Of a stretch of 15,516 bases of DNA, positions 1 to 6,973 are shown one piece after another. Source of the DNA: JBGZFC01 sp964346495 (GTDB lineage Bacteria; Bacteroidota; Bacteroidia; Bacteroidales; Dysgonomonadaceae); the NCBI GenBank assembly GCA_964346495.1, contig CAYFUW010000051.1, forward strand, positions 1 to 15,516, written 5' to 3'. Below the pieces are notes generated by a model. The model saw only the letters and a list, made by a program, of their open reading frames with translations, was not told the DNA's origin and searched no databases. Each line of letters opens with the position of its first letter. Within the stretch, counting starts at the first letter, position 1. The position numbers and the translations under genes were made by a program.

Positions 1-82
1 ATTTTGTTTCTAAATTGATATTTACTCTACTGTCCTTATCTTTCTGGTTGATTATGATAAGATTTTTGATATTCATTTTCAT
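1..82 (-). CDS. 5' end of a leftward gene, product unknown (partial)
   Basis: Read leftward from an ATG at 82 (second in-frame ATG at 76), the frame stays open to the window edge for 27 codons, beginning MKMNIKNLIII. A third ATG at 90 is in another frame and stops after three codons. A CATCTTTG at 121-128 on the minus strand is one base off the Bacteroidota -7 consensus TAnnTTTG and would give a leader of roughly 30-35 bases. The fragment is too short to assign a family, and an open frame of this length can occur by chance in AT-rich DNA. Confidence 0.35.
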   Translation of the reverse strand, partial: MKMNIKNLIIINQKDKDSRVNINLETK

Positions 83-351
83 TTTTTCATTGGGGAAAAT
101 GGGAAAAAACAGTCATATTGCAAAGATGCAAAAAATATTTTATTAAAACTTGATTAAGATGTGATATTTGTCAAGTAATTGCTCGAAAATAAAGGAATGT
201 CTTGAATTGGCTCGAGTTGCATGTTACGGTGTGACGAGTCGAAACCCCGGCTAACTTCGCGTGATTTTGATTAATGTGGTCGGGATTGTAAATCGTTTCA
301 ATGAGAAAAAGAGTCGGGAGATTTGCAATCCCGACAGAGCAACAAATATAC
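83..351. other. Intergenic region without a recognisable gene
   Basis: About 270 bases separate the left-edge gene start from the terminator of the HAD gene. I see no convincing reading frame, tRNA or rRNA. It holds the palindrome at 279-335. Just before that, a stretch of higher G+C at about 208-262 contains a weak GTTAC/GTGAC hairpin but no RNA family that I recognise. Confidence 0.5.
279..335. repeat. REP-like imperfect palindrome
   Basis: The arm at 279-294 (GTCGGGATTGTAAATC) is the reverse complement of 320-335 (GATTTGCAATCCCGAC) except for one position, which becomes a G-U pair in RNA. A second GTCGGGA at 313-319 can pair with the same TCCCGAC at 329-335, giving an alternative shorter hairpin. 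The unit is richer in G+C than its surroundings and lies between genes. This arrangement resembles repetitive extragenic palindromes, but only one copy is visible here. Confidence 0.55.
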
Positions 352-386
352 TATAACAAAAAGAGACGCCATAATATGACGTCTCT
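352..386 (-). terminator. Rho-independent terminator of the HAD hydrolase gene
   Basis: The stem AGAGACG (362-368) pairs with CGTCTCT (380-386), with further CATA/TATG pairing inside. On the minus strand the hairpin is followed directly by TTTTTGTTAT. It starts 22 bases after the stop codon of the leftward gene at 408, the right place and orientation for its terminator. Confidence 0.85.
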
Positions 387-407
387 ACATTTTTCCGACA
401 AAAATAT

Positions 408-1100
408 TTACAAAATATCCTTTATCTCTTCCAGCTTCGCAACTGTATAAGTTGGCTCAAAGCCTTTAGGTTTGTCTCCTGCCGGATTAAACCAGATTTG
501 GTCGATACGGCTATTGTAAGCTCCTACGATGTCAGCATCCCAGCTATCGCCAATCATTACGGTTTGGTCGCGTCGGGAGTTGGTGTTCACAAGAGCATAC
601 GTAAAAATATCTGGATGCGGTTTGTTTATTTTTGCATCTTCCGATAATATTATTTTATCGAAATATGGTTTTAATCCCGAGTTTTCGATTTTTTTGTATT
701 GTACTTCTGTAAATCCATTGGATAGAATGTGCATTCGGTATTTTGGTTTTAGGTAGTCGAGTAGGTCAATTGTTCCGTCTATAAGTTTTGTTTTTTTTGT
801 GGTCCTTTCTAAAAAGTCATCACTTACGGATTTTGCATATTCGGCACTGTCTATTCCAAATTCACGCAGTGGAAACAGAAAACGTTCAACAATTAGTTCA
901 TCTTTTTTTATTATACCTTGGCGATATTGAGCCCACAAATTGTTGTTCGACGGCATGTAAACATTGTAATAGTCATCGAATGTCGGGTAATATTTGTCGT
1001 ATTGATAGTCTTTATATATTTCCACCAAACACTCTTTTGCGTTTTGATGAATATCCCAAAGCGTATCGTCTAAGTCGATAAAAAGATTTTTGTATGCCAT
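408..1100 (-). CDS. YjjG family HAD hydrolase (noncanonical pyrimidine nucleotidase)
   Basis: This 230-residue cytosolic protein has all four HAD motifs: DLDDT at 9-13 (nucleophile D9, acid/base D11), the motif II serine S127 in LSNG, the motif III lysine K160 in NKPHP, and motif IV GDSWDAD at 184-190. A helical cap sits between motifs I and II. The N-terminal LFIDLDDTLWD and the overall length fit the YjjG-type 5'-nucleotidases, which dephosphorylate noncanonical pyrimidine nucleoside monophosphates. The exact substrate cannot be read from sequence, so a general sugar or nucleotide phosphatase is the alternative. The gene is monocistronic in appearance: its own terminator follows at 352-386, and 334 bases separate it from the next gene upstream. 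No clear TAnnTTTG promoter precedes the ATG; only a TATATTTT-like stretch is seen. Confidence 0.85.
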   Translation of the reverse strand: MAYKNLFIDLDDTLWDIHQNAKECLVEIYKDYQYDKYYPTFDDYYNVYMPSNNNLWAQYRQGIIKKDELIVERFLFPLREFGIDSAEYAKSVSDDFLERTTKKTKLIDGTIDLLDYLKPKYRMHILSNGFTEVQYKKIENSGLKPYFDKIILSEDAKINKPHPDIFTYALVNTNSRRDQTVMIGDSWDADIVGAYNSRIDQIWFNPAGDKPKGFEPTYTVAKLEEIKDIL

Positions 1101-1143
1101 AAATAAAATATAAATATCCGCATGGATGCTTTACTCAATTAAT

Positions 1144-1298
1144 AACCACATAGACACATAGTATTTAAAGCCAAGAAGTAAACAGTTATACATTAGTCAT
1201 AGTAGCAAAGCTACTATGTGTAAAACAAGTTTTCTATGTAAAACCTGTGTTGTTATTTTCTTTTCGATAAACTATATTTTCTATGTACCTATGTGGTT
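1144..1298. repeat. 155-bp palindromic element (REP/MITE-like)
   Basis: The ends are inverted repeats of each other. The 18 bases at 1144-1161 (AACCACATAGACACATAG) match the reverse complement of 1281-1298 (AACCACATAGGTACATAG) at 16 positions. In the centre is a perfect 9-bp hairpin, CATAGTAGC at 1198-1206 and GCTACTATG at 1210-1218, with an AAA loop. CTATGT occurs repeatedly inside. There is no coding capacity. A small non-autonomous mobile or REP-type element is inferred from the architecture; no target duplication is obvious. Confidence 0.55.
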
Positions 1299-1349
1299 TT
1301 AAAAGGATTATTTTTCTTTAGTAGAATAAAAATATTAGGTTATTCATTA

Positions 1350-1407
1350 AATAAAAAAACAAACTCTCAAAAGATGCAAATTCTTTCGAAAATGTATTTT
1401 CTGAGAG
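1350..1407 (-). terminator. Probable terminator of the coiled-coil lipoprotein gene
   Basis: On the minus strand CTCTCA (1407-1402) pairs with TGAGAG (1369-1364). An inner GAAAAT/ATTTTC hairpin lies between the arms, and a T-rich tract TTTGTTTTTTTATT follows. The outer stem is short with a long loop, so this is weaker than the other terminators in the window. Position, just past the stop codon at 1435, supports it. Confidence 0.4.
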
Positions 1408-1434
1408 ATTGTTTAACAAGTGTTTTTAAAACAA

Positions 1435-2298
1435 TTATTGTACTTCTATAATTAAATGTTTAGTTAAACTCCAAAAACGTTGTGTGTCTGTAATTTGGAA
1501 AGTAAGATTGTTGTCATTATCCTTTACAAATTCGTAAGTTCCATCCGGGTGAGTTGACCAAAGTTTTGCTTTTTTAGCAAACAGTGGAATTTGTGTTGTT
1601 TTGCGAATGTCAATTTGTAGGAAATAATCTTTGTTGAAAGTCTCTTTCAATACTTTTGTAGATTTCAAAAATCCGCCTGAAAGTATTTTTTGTTCTTTCA
1701 ACTCTGTCATTGTTCCGAACACATAATACGCTGTGTGAAGCGAGCGATCTTGTTCTCTAATTGTTGCAGATTGGTCTTCTGTAACTTGAGCCAATTCTGT
1801 AATGTCTGACGAAAGTTTTTCGATTTTTAGATCGCGTTTTGACAACTCTTCTTGCAGTAGAACAATGCGTTCAGAACTCTCTTGCATCTCTCTGTTGAGT
1901 CGCTCAATAGTGCTTTGCAATGATGCAATTTGTTTATTACTTCCTGCATATTTTTTGTTTAGTTCAGCAAGTTGAGCTCTGTTTTTCTGCAAAATCTCTT
2001 GAATCATCTTAAAATTATCAGCTACTCTCTCTTTTGTGTTTTTGCTCATTTCACCACCTTGTGCCGATTGAGTAGAGATGTATTTTTCTGCTTCACGTAT
2101 TTTGTCGAAATTTTGTTCTACTTCGCTAATAACAGCCATCATTTCCATTGCTTCGTCATTCATGGCTCCTTGTACATTCAATAGTGAATCACGTTCGGCT
2201 TGTAGTCTTTGGTACTCTTCCGATTCGCGAATCTTTTTTTCATTTACGCAGGAAAAAAGTACTCCCACGCCTAAAAAGAGAATTAAAATCTTTTTCAT
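1435..2298 (-). CDS. Coiled-coil lipoprotein of the Cbp1-like family
   Basis: This 287-residue protein starts with a lipoprotein signal (MKK, hydrophobic 4-15, lipobox LFSC with C17), so it should be lipidated and anchored in the envelope. Residues about 22-190 are heptad-rich, charged coiled coil. The C-terminal ~95 residues form a conserved domain starting YYVFGTMTELKEQKIL and ending in a WSLTKHLIIEVQ strand, with FNKDYF and IDIR in between. This layout matches a widespread Bacteroidales family that I recall being annotated as Cbp1-type collagen-binding glycoprotein adhesin. The adhesin function is transferred by name, not shown here. The residues after the lipid cysteine (VNEKK) are not the acidic run typical of surface-export signals, so an inward-facing location is possible. 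A TATATTTG promoter lies at 2338-2345 and the gene appears to be monocistronic. Confidence 0.7.
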   Translation of the reverse strand: MKKILILFLGVGVLFSCVNEKKIRESEEYQRLQAERDSLLNVQGAMNDEAMEMMAVISEVEQNFDKIREAEKYISTQSAQGGEMSKNTKERVADNFKMIQEILQKNRAQLAELNKKYAGSNKQIASLQSTIERLNREMQESSERIVLLQEELSKRDLKIEKLSSDITELAQVTEDQSATIREQDRSLHTAYYVFGTMTELKEQKILSGGFLKSTKVLKETFNKDYFLQIDIRKTTQIPLFAKKAKLWSTHPDGTYEFVKDNDNNLTFQITDTQRFWSLTKHLIIEVQ

Positions 2299-2337
2299 AA
2301 TCGATATAATTTTGATGTTTTATTAAAAACGGTAATG

Positions 2338-2345
2338 CAAATATA
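2338..2345 (-). promoter_or_regulatory. -7 promoter element of the coiled-coil lipoprotein gene
   Basis: TATATTTG followed by C on the minus strand matches the Bacteroidota -7 element TAnnTTTG, 39 bases before the start codon at 2298. No clear TTG is found at the expected -33 position. Confidence 0.45.
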
Positions 2346-2405
2346 GTATATTTTAAATAGTTATTTATAAAAATAGTGGTTTATAAGCAAAAAAGTTCTT
2401 TTGTT

Positions 2406-3080
2406 TTATTCTTTTTTACCGGCAACCACAATTACAAACTCGCCTTTTGGCTCTTTTTTTTCAAAATGTAAAATTAACTCTTTGATAGTTCCATTTACTG
2501 TTTCGGCAAACATTTTTGATATTTCGCGTGAAACAGATGCCTCTCTATCTTCTCCCAAAAACTCGCCCAGTTGAGTCAATGTTTTTACTACTCTGTAAGG
2601 CGATTCATAAAATATCATCGTACGACTCTCTTCCGAAAGTTCTTTCAATCTGGTCTGCCTTCCTTTCTTATGTGGTAAAAAACCTTCGAAACAGAATCTA
2701 TCTGCCGGTAAACCCGACATTACCAACGCCGGAACAAATGCTGTGGCTCCGGGTAAGCATTCAACTTCGACTCCGGCTTGTACACAAGCTCTTACTAATA
2801 GGAAACCCGGGTCGGAAATAGCCGGAGTACCGGCATCTGAAATCAGAGCAATTGTTTCTCCCGCCTGTAAGCGTTGAACAAGAGTGTCAACCGTATTGTG
2901 TTCGTTGAATTTATGGTGAGATTGCATTCTTGTTTCAATATTGTAATGCTTAAGCAAAAAACCGCTTGTCCGGGTATCTTCTGCAAGAATTACATCGCAT
3001 TGTTTCAGTACGTTAATCGCTCTTAGCGTGATATCCTCCAAATTCCCTATTGGTGTAGGTACAACATATAATTTTCCCAT
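2406..3080 (-). CDS. rsmI: 16S rRNA (cytidine(1402)-2'-O)-methyltransferase RsmI
   Basis: RsmI adds the 2'-O-methyl group to C1402 in the decoding centre of 16S rRNA, using S-adenosylmethionine. The 224-residue protein has the tetrapyrrole-methylase fold signatures: VVPTPIGNLEDITLRA at 6-21, AEDTRTSG at 33-40, the SDAGTPAISDPG loop at 81-92, LPGATA at 109-114, and FYESPYRV near 157-164. It is shorter than the roughly 285-residue E. coli enzyme because it ends after the methylase domain, GEFVIVVAGKKE. This short form is what I expect in Bacteroidota. The ATG at 3080 lies 15 bases after the stop of the upstream gene, so the two are probably co-transcribed. Confidence 0.95.
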   Translation of the reverse strand: MGKLYVVPTPIGNLEDITLRAINVLKQCDVILAEDTRTSGFLLKHYNIETRMQSHHKFNEHNTVDTLVQRLQAGETIALISDAGTPAISDPGFLLVRACVQAGVEVECLPGATAFVPALVMSGLPADRFCFEGFLPHKKGRQTRLKELSEESRTMIFYESPYRVVKTLTQLGEFLGEDREASVSREISKMFAETVNGTIKELILHFEKKEPKGEFVIVVAGKKE

Positions 3081-3095
3081 AATTAAACAGATAAA

Positions 3096-3845
3096 TTATA
3101 GTGTTTGATTGCCAAAATCTGCTTTTATTATTTGCAGAAAACTCTCTACAACTTCACTCTCAAAATCCCACGAAGTGCTTTCTTTCAAATATTGCTCTGC
3201 TGCAGAAAAGCTGTCAAACTCTTTTAATTTCTGCATTATACTATTCATTTCGTCCCTACTGTTATTAAAAAGCTCGCGTTGAAAAAGGAAACGGTCGTTC
3301 AAACTCAATCCTTTCTTTGCTTGAGTTCCAATAGTTTCGTGATTATTAATATCGTTTACGGATGTTGTGACAGTTGTTTTTTCTGTTTCAATTGGCTTGC
3401 TTTCTTTCTCTGCAGGCTCTGTGGAACGTGGATTTACGTAATCAGGTAATGAAATACCTTCTGCATAAATATTGCCTGAAGGCTCGGTTGAAAATATCTC
3501 TTGCAGCTCTTCTTCGATACTTTTATCTTCTTCTTTCTCTTCTACTTCAACTTCAATCTCAACAGCTTTCTCTATATCCAAATCGGTATGTTTCTCATTC
3601 TCCGATAATAATAAAATTAACTTTTCCATCTGCGTCTTCATATCTTCAACATGCAAAAATTCAAGTTCATGCAGGAGACGCATCATCTCTTGCATTTGCA
3701 TGAATGATTGACGAAAGAAGGTGAAAGAGAAAGATTCAGTCTCTTTTATGCGGGAAATACTGTTTTCCAGTTCCTTCAATTTTGAGAGTAATAACTCTAT
3801 ATTTTCATTTTTTGTTCCCATACCAAAATGCTTTAAGATAGACAT
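3096..3845 (-). CDS. Conserved Bacteroidales protein of unknown function
   Basis: I know this type only as an unnamed Bacteroidales family. From the ATG at 3845 it has 249 residues: a helical N-terminal half (about 10-85), a highly acidic stretch (about 95-120), a polar linker, and a conserved C-terminal segment from about 178 containing LSLNDRFLFQRELF, followed by a WDFESEVVESFLQII helix. No signal peptide, membrane segment or catalytic motif is seen, so a cytosolic structural or adaptor role is possible but unproven. The frame extends to a TTG at 3878, but the promoter at 3888-3919 would place the transcript start only a few bases before that codon, so ATG 3845 (or ATG 3821) is preferred. 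It is 15 bases upstream of rsmI and probably forms an operon with it. Confidence 0.7.
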   Translation of the reverse strand: MSILKHFGMGTKNENIELLLSKLKELENSISRIKETESFSFTFFRQSFMQMQEMMRLLHELEFLHVEDMKTQMEKLILLLSENEKHTDLDIEKAVEIEVEVEEKEEDKSIEEELQEIFSTEPSGNIYAEGISLPDYVNPRSTEPAEKESKPIETEKTTVTTSVNDINNHETIGTQAKKGLSLNDRFLFQRELFNNSRDEMNSIMQKLKEFDSFSAAEQYLKESTSWDFESEVVESFLQIIKADFGNQTL

Positions 3846-3887
3846 GTTTTTGTCTATTTTGCATTGAAGCACTTTCAATTCAATCTA

Positions 3888-3919
3888 CAAAAGTAGTAAT
3901 TATTTGGGAAGTGCAACAA
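3888..3919 (-). promoter_or_regulatory. Promoter of the unknown gene and rsmI
   Basis: On the minus strand TTG at 3919-3917 is followed after 21 bases by TACTTTTG at 3895-3888. That fits the Bacteroidota -33/-7 pattern with the correct spacing. The element overlaps the last codons of the helicase gene, so the downstream pair can be expressed independently of it. Confidence 0.55.
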
Positions 3920-5324
3920 GGTCATCGGGTAAATTCACAAGATATAACATTTCGGTACTTCTTGTAATTGATGTGTATAGCCATCGGTAGAAGTTATCCC
4001 CAAGGTACGATTCATTTATATATCCAATATCTAAAAATACATTTTTCCACTCACCACCTTGTGCTTTATGACAGGTGACTGCATAGCCATACTTTACCGA
4101 CAGCGCATTGAAATAGGGATTCTCCTTTATTTTTTTATATCTCATTCGTTTTTGTGTAATATCGATATAATCTTCCATAACGGCAGCAAAAAGCTGTTCG
4201 TTTTGTTCGCGAGTCAATGACGGTGCTTCCGTATGCAGACTATCTAAATTAATAATTGCTTCAAACTCTACATCGTAGTCCAGGTGTTTTAGTAGTACGG
4301 TGCAAAATCTGAATCCATACAGCTCTTCTTGTCTGCGAACTCTTTGAACTTGAACAAATTCGCCGTTAGCTAAAAAATCTATATTCTCGAAATTGTTTAT
4401 CCAAAAGTAGTTGTTTTTGGTAATCATCAGCAGGTCGCCGGACGAAAGCTCTTCTTCTCTGTAAAGAACTCTGTTTCTGATACCATTATTATACGCGTTA
4501 ACCCTTTTGTTTGAACGTGAAATAACTATTGTGTCTTCTATTCCGTCACGAGAGTAAGCATTGGAAATCTCTTCCACAAAATCAAGTCCCGAAACGCGTT
4601 TTACATCTTTAAAAGAGTCTAACTGAAGTTTTGGAAACTCTGTAGTATTGCCTAAACTCAAAGATTTTCTCAGATTGGTGGCATTGCTTAATATTCCCGA
4701 CGATTCGGCTTGACGAACAATATCGGTAAGTGTAAACTCTTCTACATCAAAAAATGTGGATTGAAAAGTCTCTATCTGTAAAGCCGGACTTGTCTCTTGT
4801 CTTACCGGTGGTAATTGTGCCGTGTCACCTATAAGCATCAATCTGTTTCCTTCTCCGGAATATACAAATTCCATTAAATCGTCTAACAATCTTCCCGAGC
4901 CGAAAATAGAATATTCTGCCGATGAATTGCTAATCATTGATGCTTCGTCAACCACAAAAAGCGTATGTTTGTGTTTGTTTGGTGCTAAAGAGAATCGGTT
5001 GTTCTCATCGCCAAAACTATCCATGCGATAAATAATCCTGTGGATAGTGTAAGCAGTTTTGTCGGCATATGATGAGAAAACTTTGGCTGCACGTCCCGTA
5101 GGAGCCAATAAAACCGATCGTTGGTTATATTGTGTCATGGTTTTTACCAGCGACCCTATAAGAGATGACTTTCCGGTTCCGGCAAAACCTTTTAAAATAA
5201 ATATCTGATTATTGTTTTGTGAGAAAATAAAATCTACTATCTTTGCGAGAGCCATTTTTTGGTCATCGGTAAAGATAAATGGAAAATTTGATTCGATTTT
5301 ATTAAGAAAATAGCTGTTTACCAT
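3900..5324 (-). CDS. RecD-like superfamily 1 DNA helicase
   Basis: This 474-residue ATPase has the ordered SF1B helicase motifs: a Q-motif-like TDDQ at 19-22, Walker A GFAGTGKSS at 46-54, motif Ia LAPTGRAA at 73-80, Walker B VVDEASM at 124-130, motif III GDTAQLPPV at 166-174, and the C-terminal UvrD/RecD-type TCHKAQGGEWKNVF at 417-430 with LYTSITRS at 449-456. It should translocate 5'-3' on single-stranded DNA. It is shorter than RecD2 and lacks that protein's N-terminal helix-hairpin-helix region, so it is closer in size to Dda-type helicases. No RecB or RecC gene is adjacent, which argues against an exonuclease V subunit. It is the first gene of the leftward arm, divergent from the gene at 5441. 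Promoter candidates are weak: TACTTTTA at 5347-5354 and TATTTTTG at 5395-5402, both on the minus strand. Confidence 0.9.
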   Translation of the reverse strand: MVNSYFLNKIESNFPFIFTDDQKMALAKIVDFIFSQNNNQIFILKGFAGTGKSSLIGSLVKTMTQYNQRSVLLAPTGRAAKVFSSYADKTAYTIHRIIYRMDSFGDENNRFSLAPNKHKHTLFVVDEASMISNSSAEYSIFGSGRLLDDLMEFVYSGEGNRLMLIGDTAQLPPVRQETSPALQIETFQSTFFDVEEFTLTDIVRQAESSGILSNATNLRKSLSLGNTTEFPKLQLDSFKDVKRVSGLDFVEEISNAYSRDGIEDTIVISRSNKRVNAYNNGIRNRVLYREEELSSGDLLMITKNNYFWINNFENIDFLANGEFVQVQRVRRQEELYGFRFCTVLLKHLDYDVEFEAIINLDSLHTEAPSLTREQNEQLFAAVMEDYIDITQKRMRYKKIKENPYFNALSVKYGYAVTCHKAQGGEWKNVFLDIGYINESYLGDNFYRWLYTSITRSTEMLYLVNLPDDLVALPK

Positions 5325-5375
5325 TTTTTATGAGCAATTTTTTGTGTAAAAGTAGCACATTTATCATTATTTTTC

Positions 5376-5383
5376 TAAATTTG
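5376..5383 (+). promoter_or_regulatory. -7 promoter element for the rightward six-gene run
   Basis: TAAATTTG matches TAnnTTTG, 57 bases before the first start codon at 5441. The expected -33 TTG is not at standard spacing; the nearest, at 5342, is too far away. It lies in the only intergenic gap preceding the run. Confidence 0.4.
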
Positions 5384-5440
5384 TAGTCTAAAATCAAAAA
5401 TAATAATTCATAAACAATAAAAATTAAAAATTCAACGTCT

Positions 5441-6142
5441 ATGAAAGTTGTAATAAGAGTGCTTTTGATAGCCGCGATTATTCTATTAGGTTTCCTTTGC
5501 TGGAAAAGTATTCAAGGTCCTATAGATTTTAATGCAGAAGTTGCAAAACGCGACAAAGCTGTAATCCAACGTCTTGTTGATATTCGTACTGCTCAAGTGG
5601 CTTATCGTGCTCAAAACGGCACTTATACAGATAGTTTTGAGAAATTGGCTGATTTTATCAAAAACGGTAAAGTTGCATCATTGGTTAGATCGGGTGATTT
5701 AACTGAAGCACAGTTAGAATCAGGTATGACCGAAGCGAGTGCAATGAAAATAATTCGCACAGGCAATGTTGCTGAGATGAAAAAAGCCGGATTATGGGAC
5801 GAAGAAAAAAATGCACCGCAACTAGTGAGAGACTCTATTTTTGCACCGGCATTGGAAGTGCTTTTCCCGAATCGTAAATTTAATGCAGACTCTATTGGTT
5901 TTGTACCATACGGTGATGGTGCTGTTTTTGAATTGGCTACCGATTCTGTTATGACTGCATCAGGATATCCTGTAGAAGTTTTAGAAGCTAAAGTTCACTA
6001 CAATGTCTATTTGAAAGACTTAGACAGTAGATTGTTGAAACAAAAAATTCAAGAAGTTCTTGACCGTCCGGGCGACAGATTTCCGGGTATGATGGTTGGT
6101 TCGCTAGAAACAGCGAATAACAATGCCGGAAACTGGGAATAA
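5441..6142 (+). CDS. Single-pass membrane protein, pseudopilin-like, unknown function
   Basis: This 233-residue protein belongs to an uncharacterised Bacteroidales family ending in GNNAGNWE-like residues (here NNNAGNWE). Residues 1-6 are basic, 7-22 form one membrane helix, and the rest should face the periplasm. Residues about 37-73 (VIQRLVDIRTAQVAYRAQ, then NGTYTDSFEKLADFIKNG) resemble the post-helix region of type IV pilins and type II pseudopilins, where a helix carrying Y..xNGxY precedes a short L-rich segment. The prepilin-peptidase site (G before F with E at +5) is absent, so it is unlikely to be processed like a pilin. It is 15 bases upstream of the DUF3822 gene and is likely co-transcribed with it. 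The resemblance to pilins is my inference from pattern, not a known assignment. Confidence 0.7.
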   Translation: MKVVIRVLLIAAIILLGFLCWKSIQGPIDFNAEVAKRDKAVIQRLVDIRTAQVAYRAQNGTYTDSFEKLADFIKNGKVASLVRSGDLTEAQLESGMTEASAMKIIRTGNVAEMKKAGLWDEEKNAPQLVRDSIFAPALEVLFPNRKFNADSIGFVPYGDGAVFELATDSVMTASGYPVEVLEAKVHYNVYLKDLDSRLLKQKIQEVLDRPGDRFPGMMVGSLETANNNAGNWE

Positions 6143-6157
6143 TGATGTTGTAAAACT

Positions 6158-6973
6158 ATGTTTTTACCAGAAAATATAGATTTAGCTCAAGCACAGAAAT
6201 ATAAGTTATCCATTCGGCAAATGTCGAATGGATTTTCTTTTTATATTCGTTCGATAACAGATAAAACTGTATTTCATTACCAAAATGTGAAGTACAGCAG
6301 TCATCTGTCTGCGTTTGAGAATATTAAGAAAACCTTTTTTGAAGTCAACTTTTTCGCACATCAGTTTCACAAATTAAATGTAATAAATGTAGTGCGGGAT
6401 TATACTATTGTGCCAAATTTGTTTTTCGAGGATAATAAAATAAAGGAGATTTTTAAATTTAATATTTTTAGAGAAGCTGGTAGGGTGCAGTCAAATTTTC
6501 TGGATAATCAGGATTGTCACATTGTATATGATATGGATGATGATATTCATTCGTTTTATGTAAGAACACTTTGGAATCCTACTTTCGAACACTTTGCAAG
6601 CTATCTGATTCCATTCTTTGCAAAATATCAGTCGGAAAATGACGCTAAAAGATGTTTTGTGGATTTTCACGATGAGTTTGTTACAGTTATCTGTTTTCAA
6701 AAAGAGAATCTGCTTTCGGCAAACACTTTTCTAAATGATGAAAAAGAGAATTCTCAATATTATATTATAAATGTAATTGAGAAAATTGAGTTCAATCAGA
6801 AAACAGATTTACTTTTCATATCGGGAGACTTGAAGAAAAATAAGGAGACAATAGAGATATTGCAAACTCTTATCGAGAATACAAATCCGGTTGAGATTAA
6901 TCCTAAAATAGAGATTTCGGAAGAGACAAAAAAAGAACTTCCAACCGATATACTTATTTCTTTATGCGAATAA
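6158..6973 (+). CDS. DUF3822 family protein
   Basis: This 271-residue soluble protein begins with the family-typical hydrophilic segment around YKLSIRQMSNGFSFYI and carries IVYDMDDDIHSFYV in the middle; it matches DUF3822. From memory, a Bacteroides member has been solved by structural genomics and shows an actin-like ATPase fold, the fold also used by PilM-type pilus assembly proteins. I cannot verify nucleotide-binding residues here. No signal peptide or membrane helix is present. The gene lies 15 bases after the single-pass protein, and its last 10 bases overlap the start of rsmD, so the three are almost certainly translated from one message. Function unknown. Confidence 0.85.
   Translation: MFLPENIDLAQAQKYKLSIRQMSNGFSFYIRSITDKTVFHYQNVKYSSHLSAFENIKKTFFEVNFFAHQFHKLNVINVVRDYTIVPNLFFEDNKIKEIFKFNIFREAGRVQSNFLDNQDCHIVYDMDDDIHSFYVRTLWNPTFEHFASYLIPFFAKYQSENDAKRCFVDFHDEFVTVICFQKENLLSANTFLNDEKENSQYYIINVIEKIEFNQKTDLLFISGDLKKNKETIEILQTLIENTNPVEINPKIEISEETKKELPTDILISLCE

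Larger units (their letters stand above)
1101..1434. other. Intergenic region with palindromic element and terminator
   Basis: These 334 bases carry no credible gene. They hold the inverted-repeat element at 1144-1298 and, nearer the lipoprotein gene, a terminator-like structure at 1350-1407. The rest is very AT-rich. Confidence 0.6.

Noticed and set aside
208..262. Possible tRNA- or small-RNA-like G+C-rich segment
   Set aside because: A GAGTCGAAACCCC stretch loosely recalls a T-loop, but no acceptor stem, anticodon arm or full cloverleaf can be folded around it.
529..1081. Two rightward frames opposite the HAD gene (529-756, 788-1081)
   Set aside because: They lie antisense to a gene with all HAD motifs; their translations have no recognisable domain.
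3374..3711. Serine- and leucine-rich rightward frames opposite the unknown gene
   Set aside because: Low-complexity composition results from the complement of the acidic coiled-coil coding sequence; no start signals or motifs.
3900..5324. Helicase as part of a defence or RecBCD system
   Set aside because: No nuclease, methylase, RecB or RecC gene is adjacent; neighbours are housekeeping genes, so a defence-system reading is unsupported.
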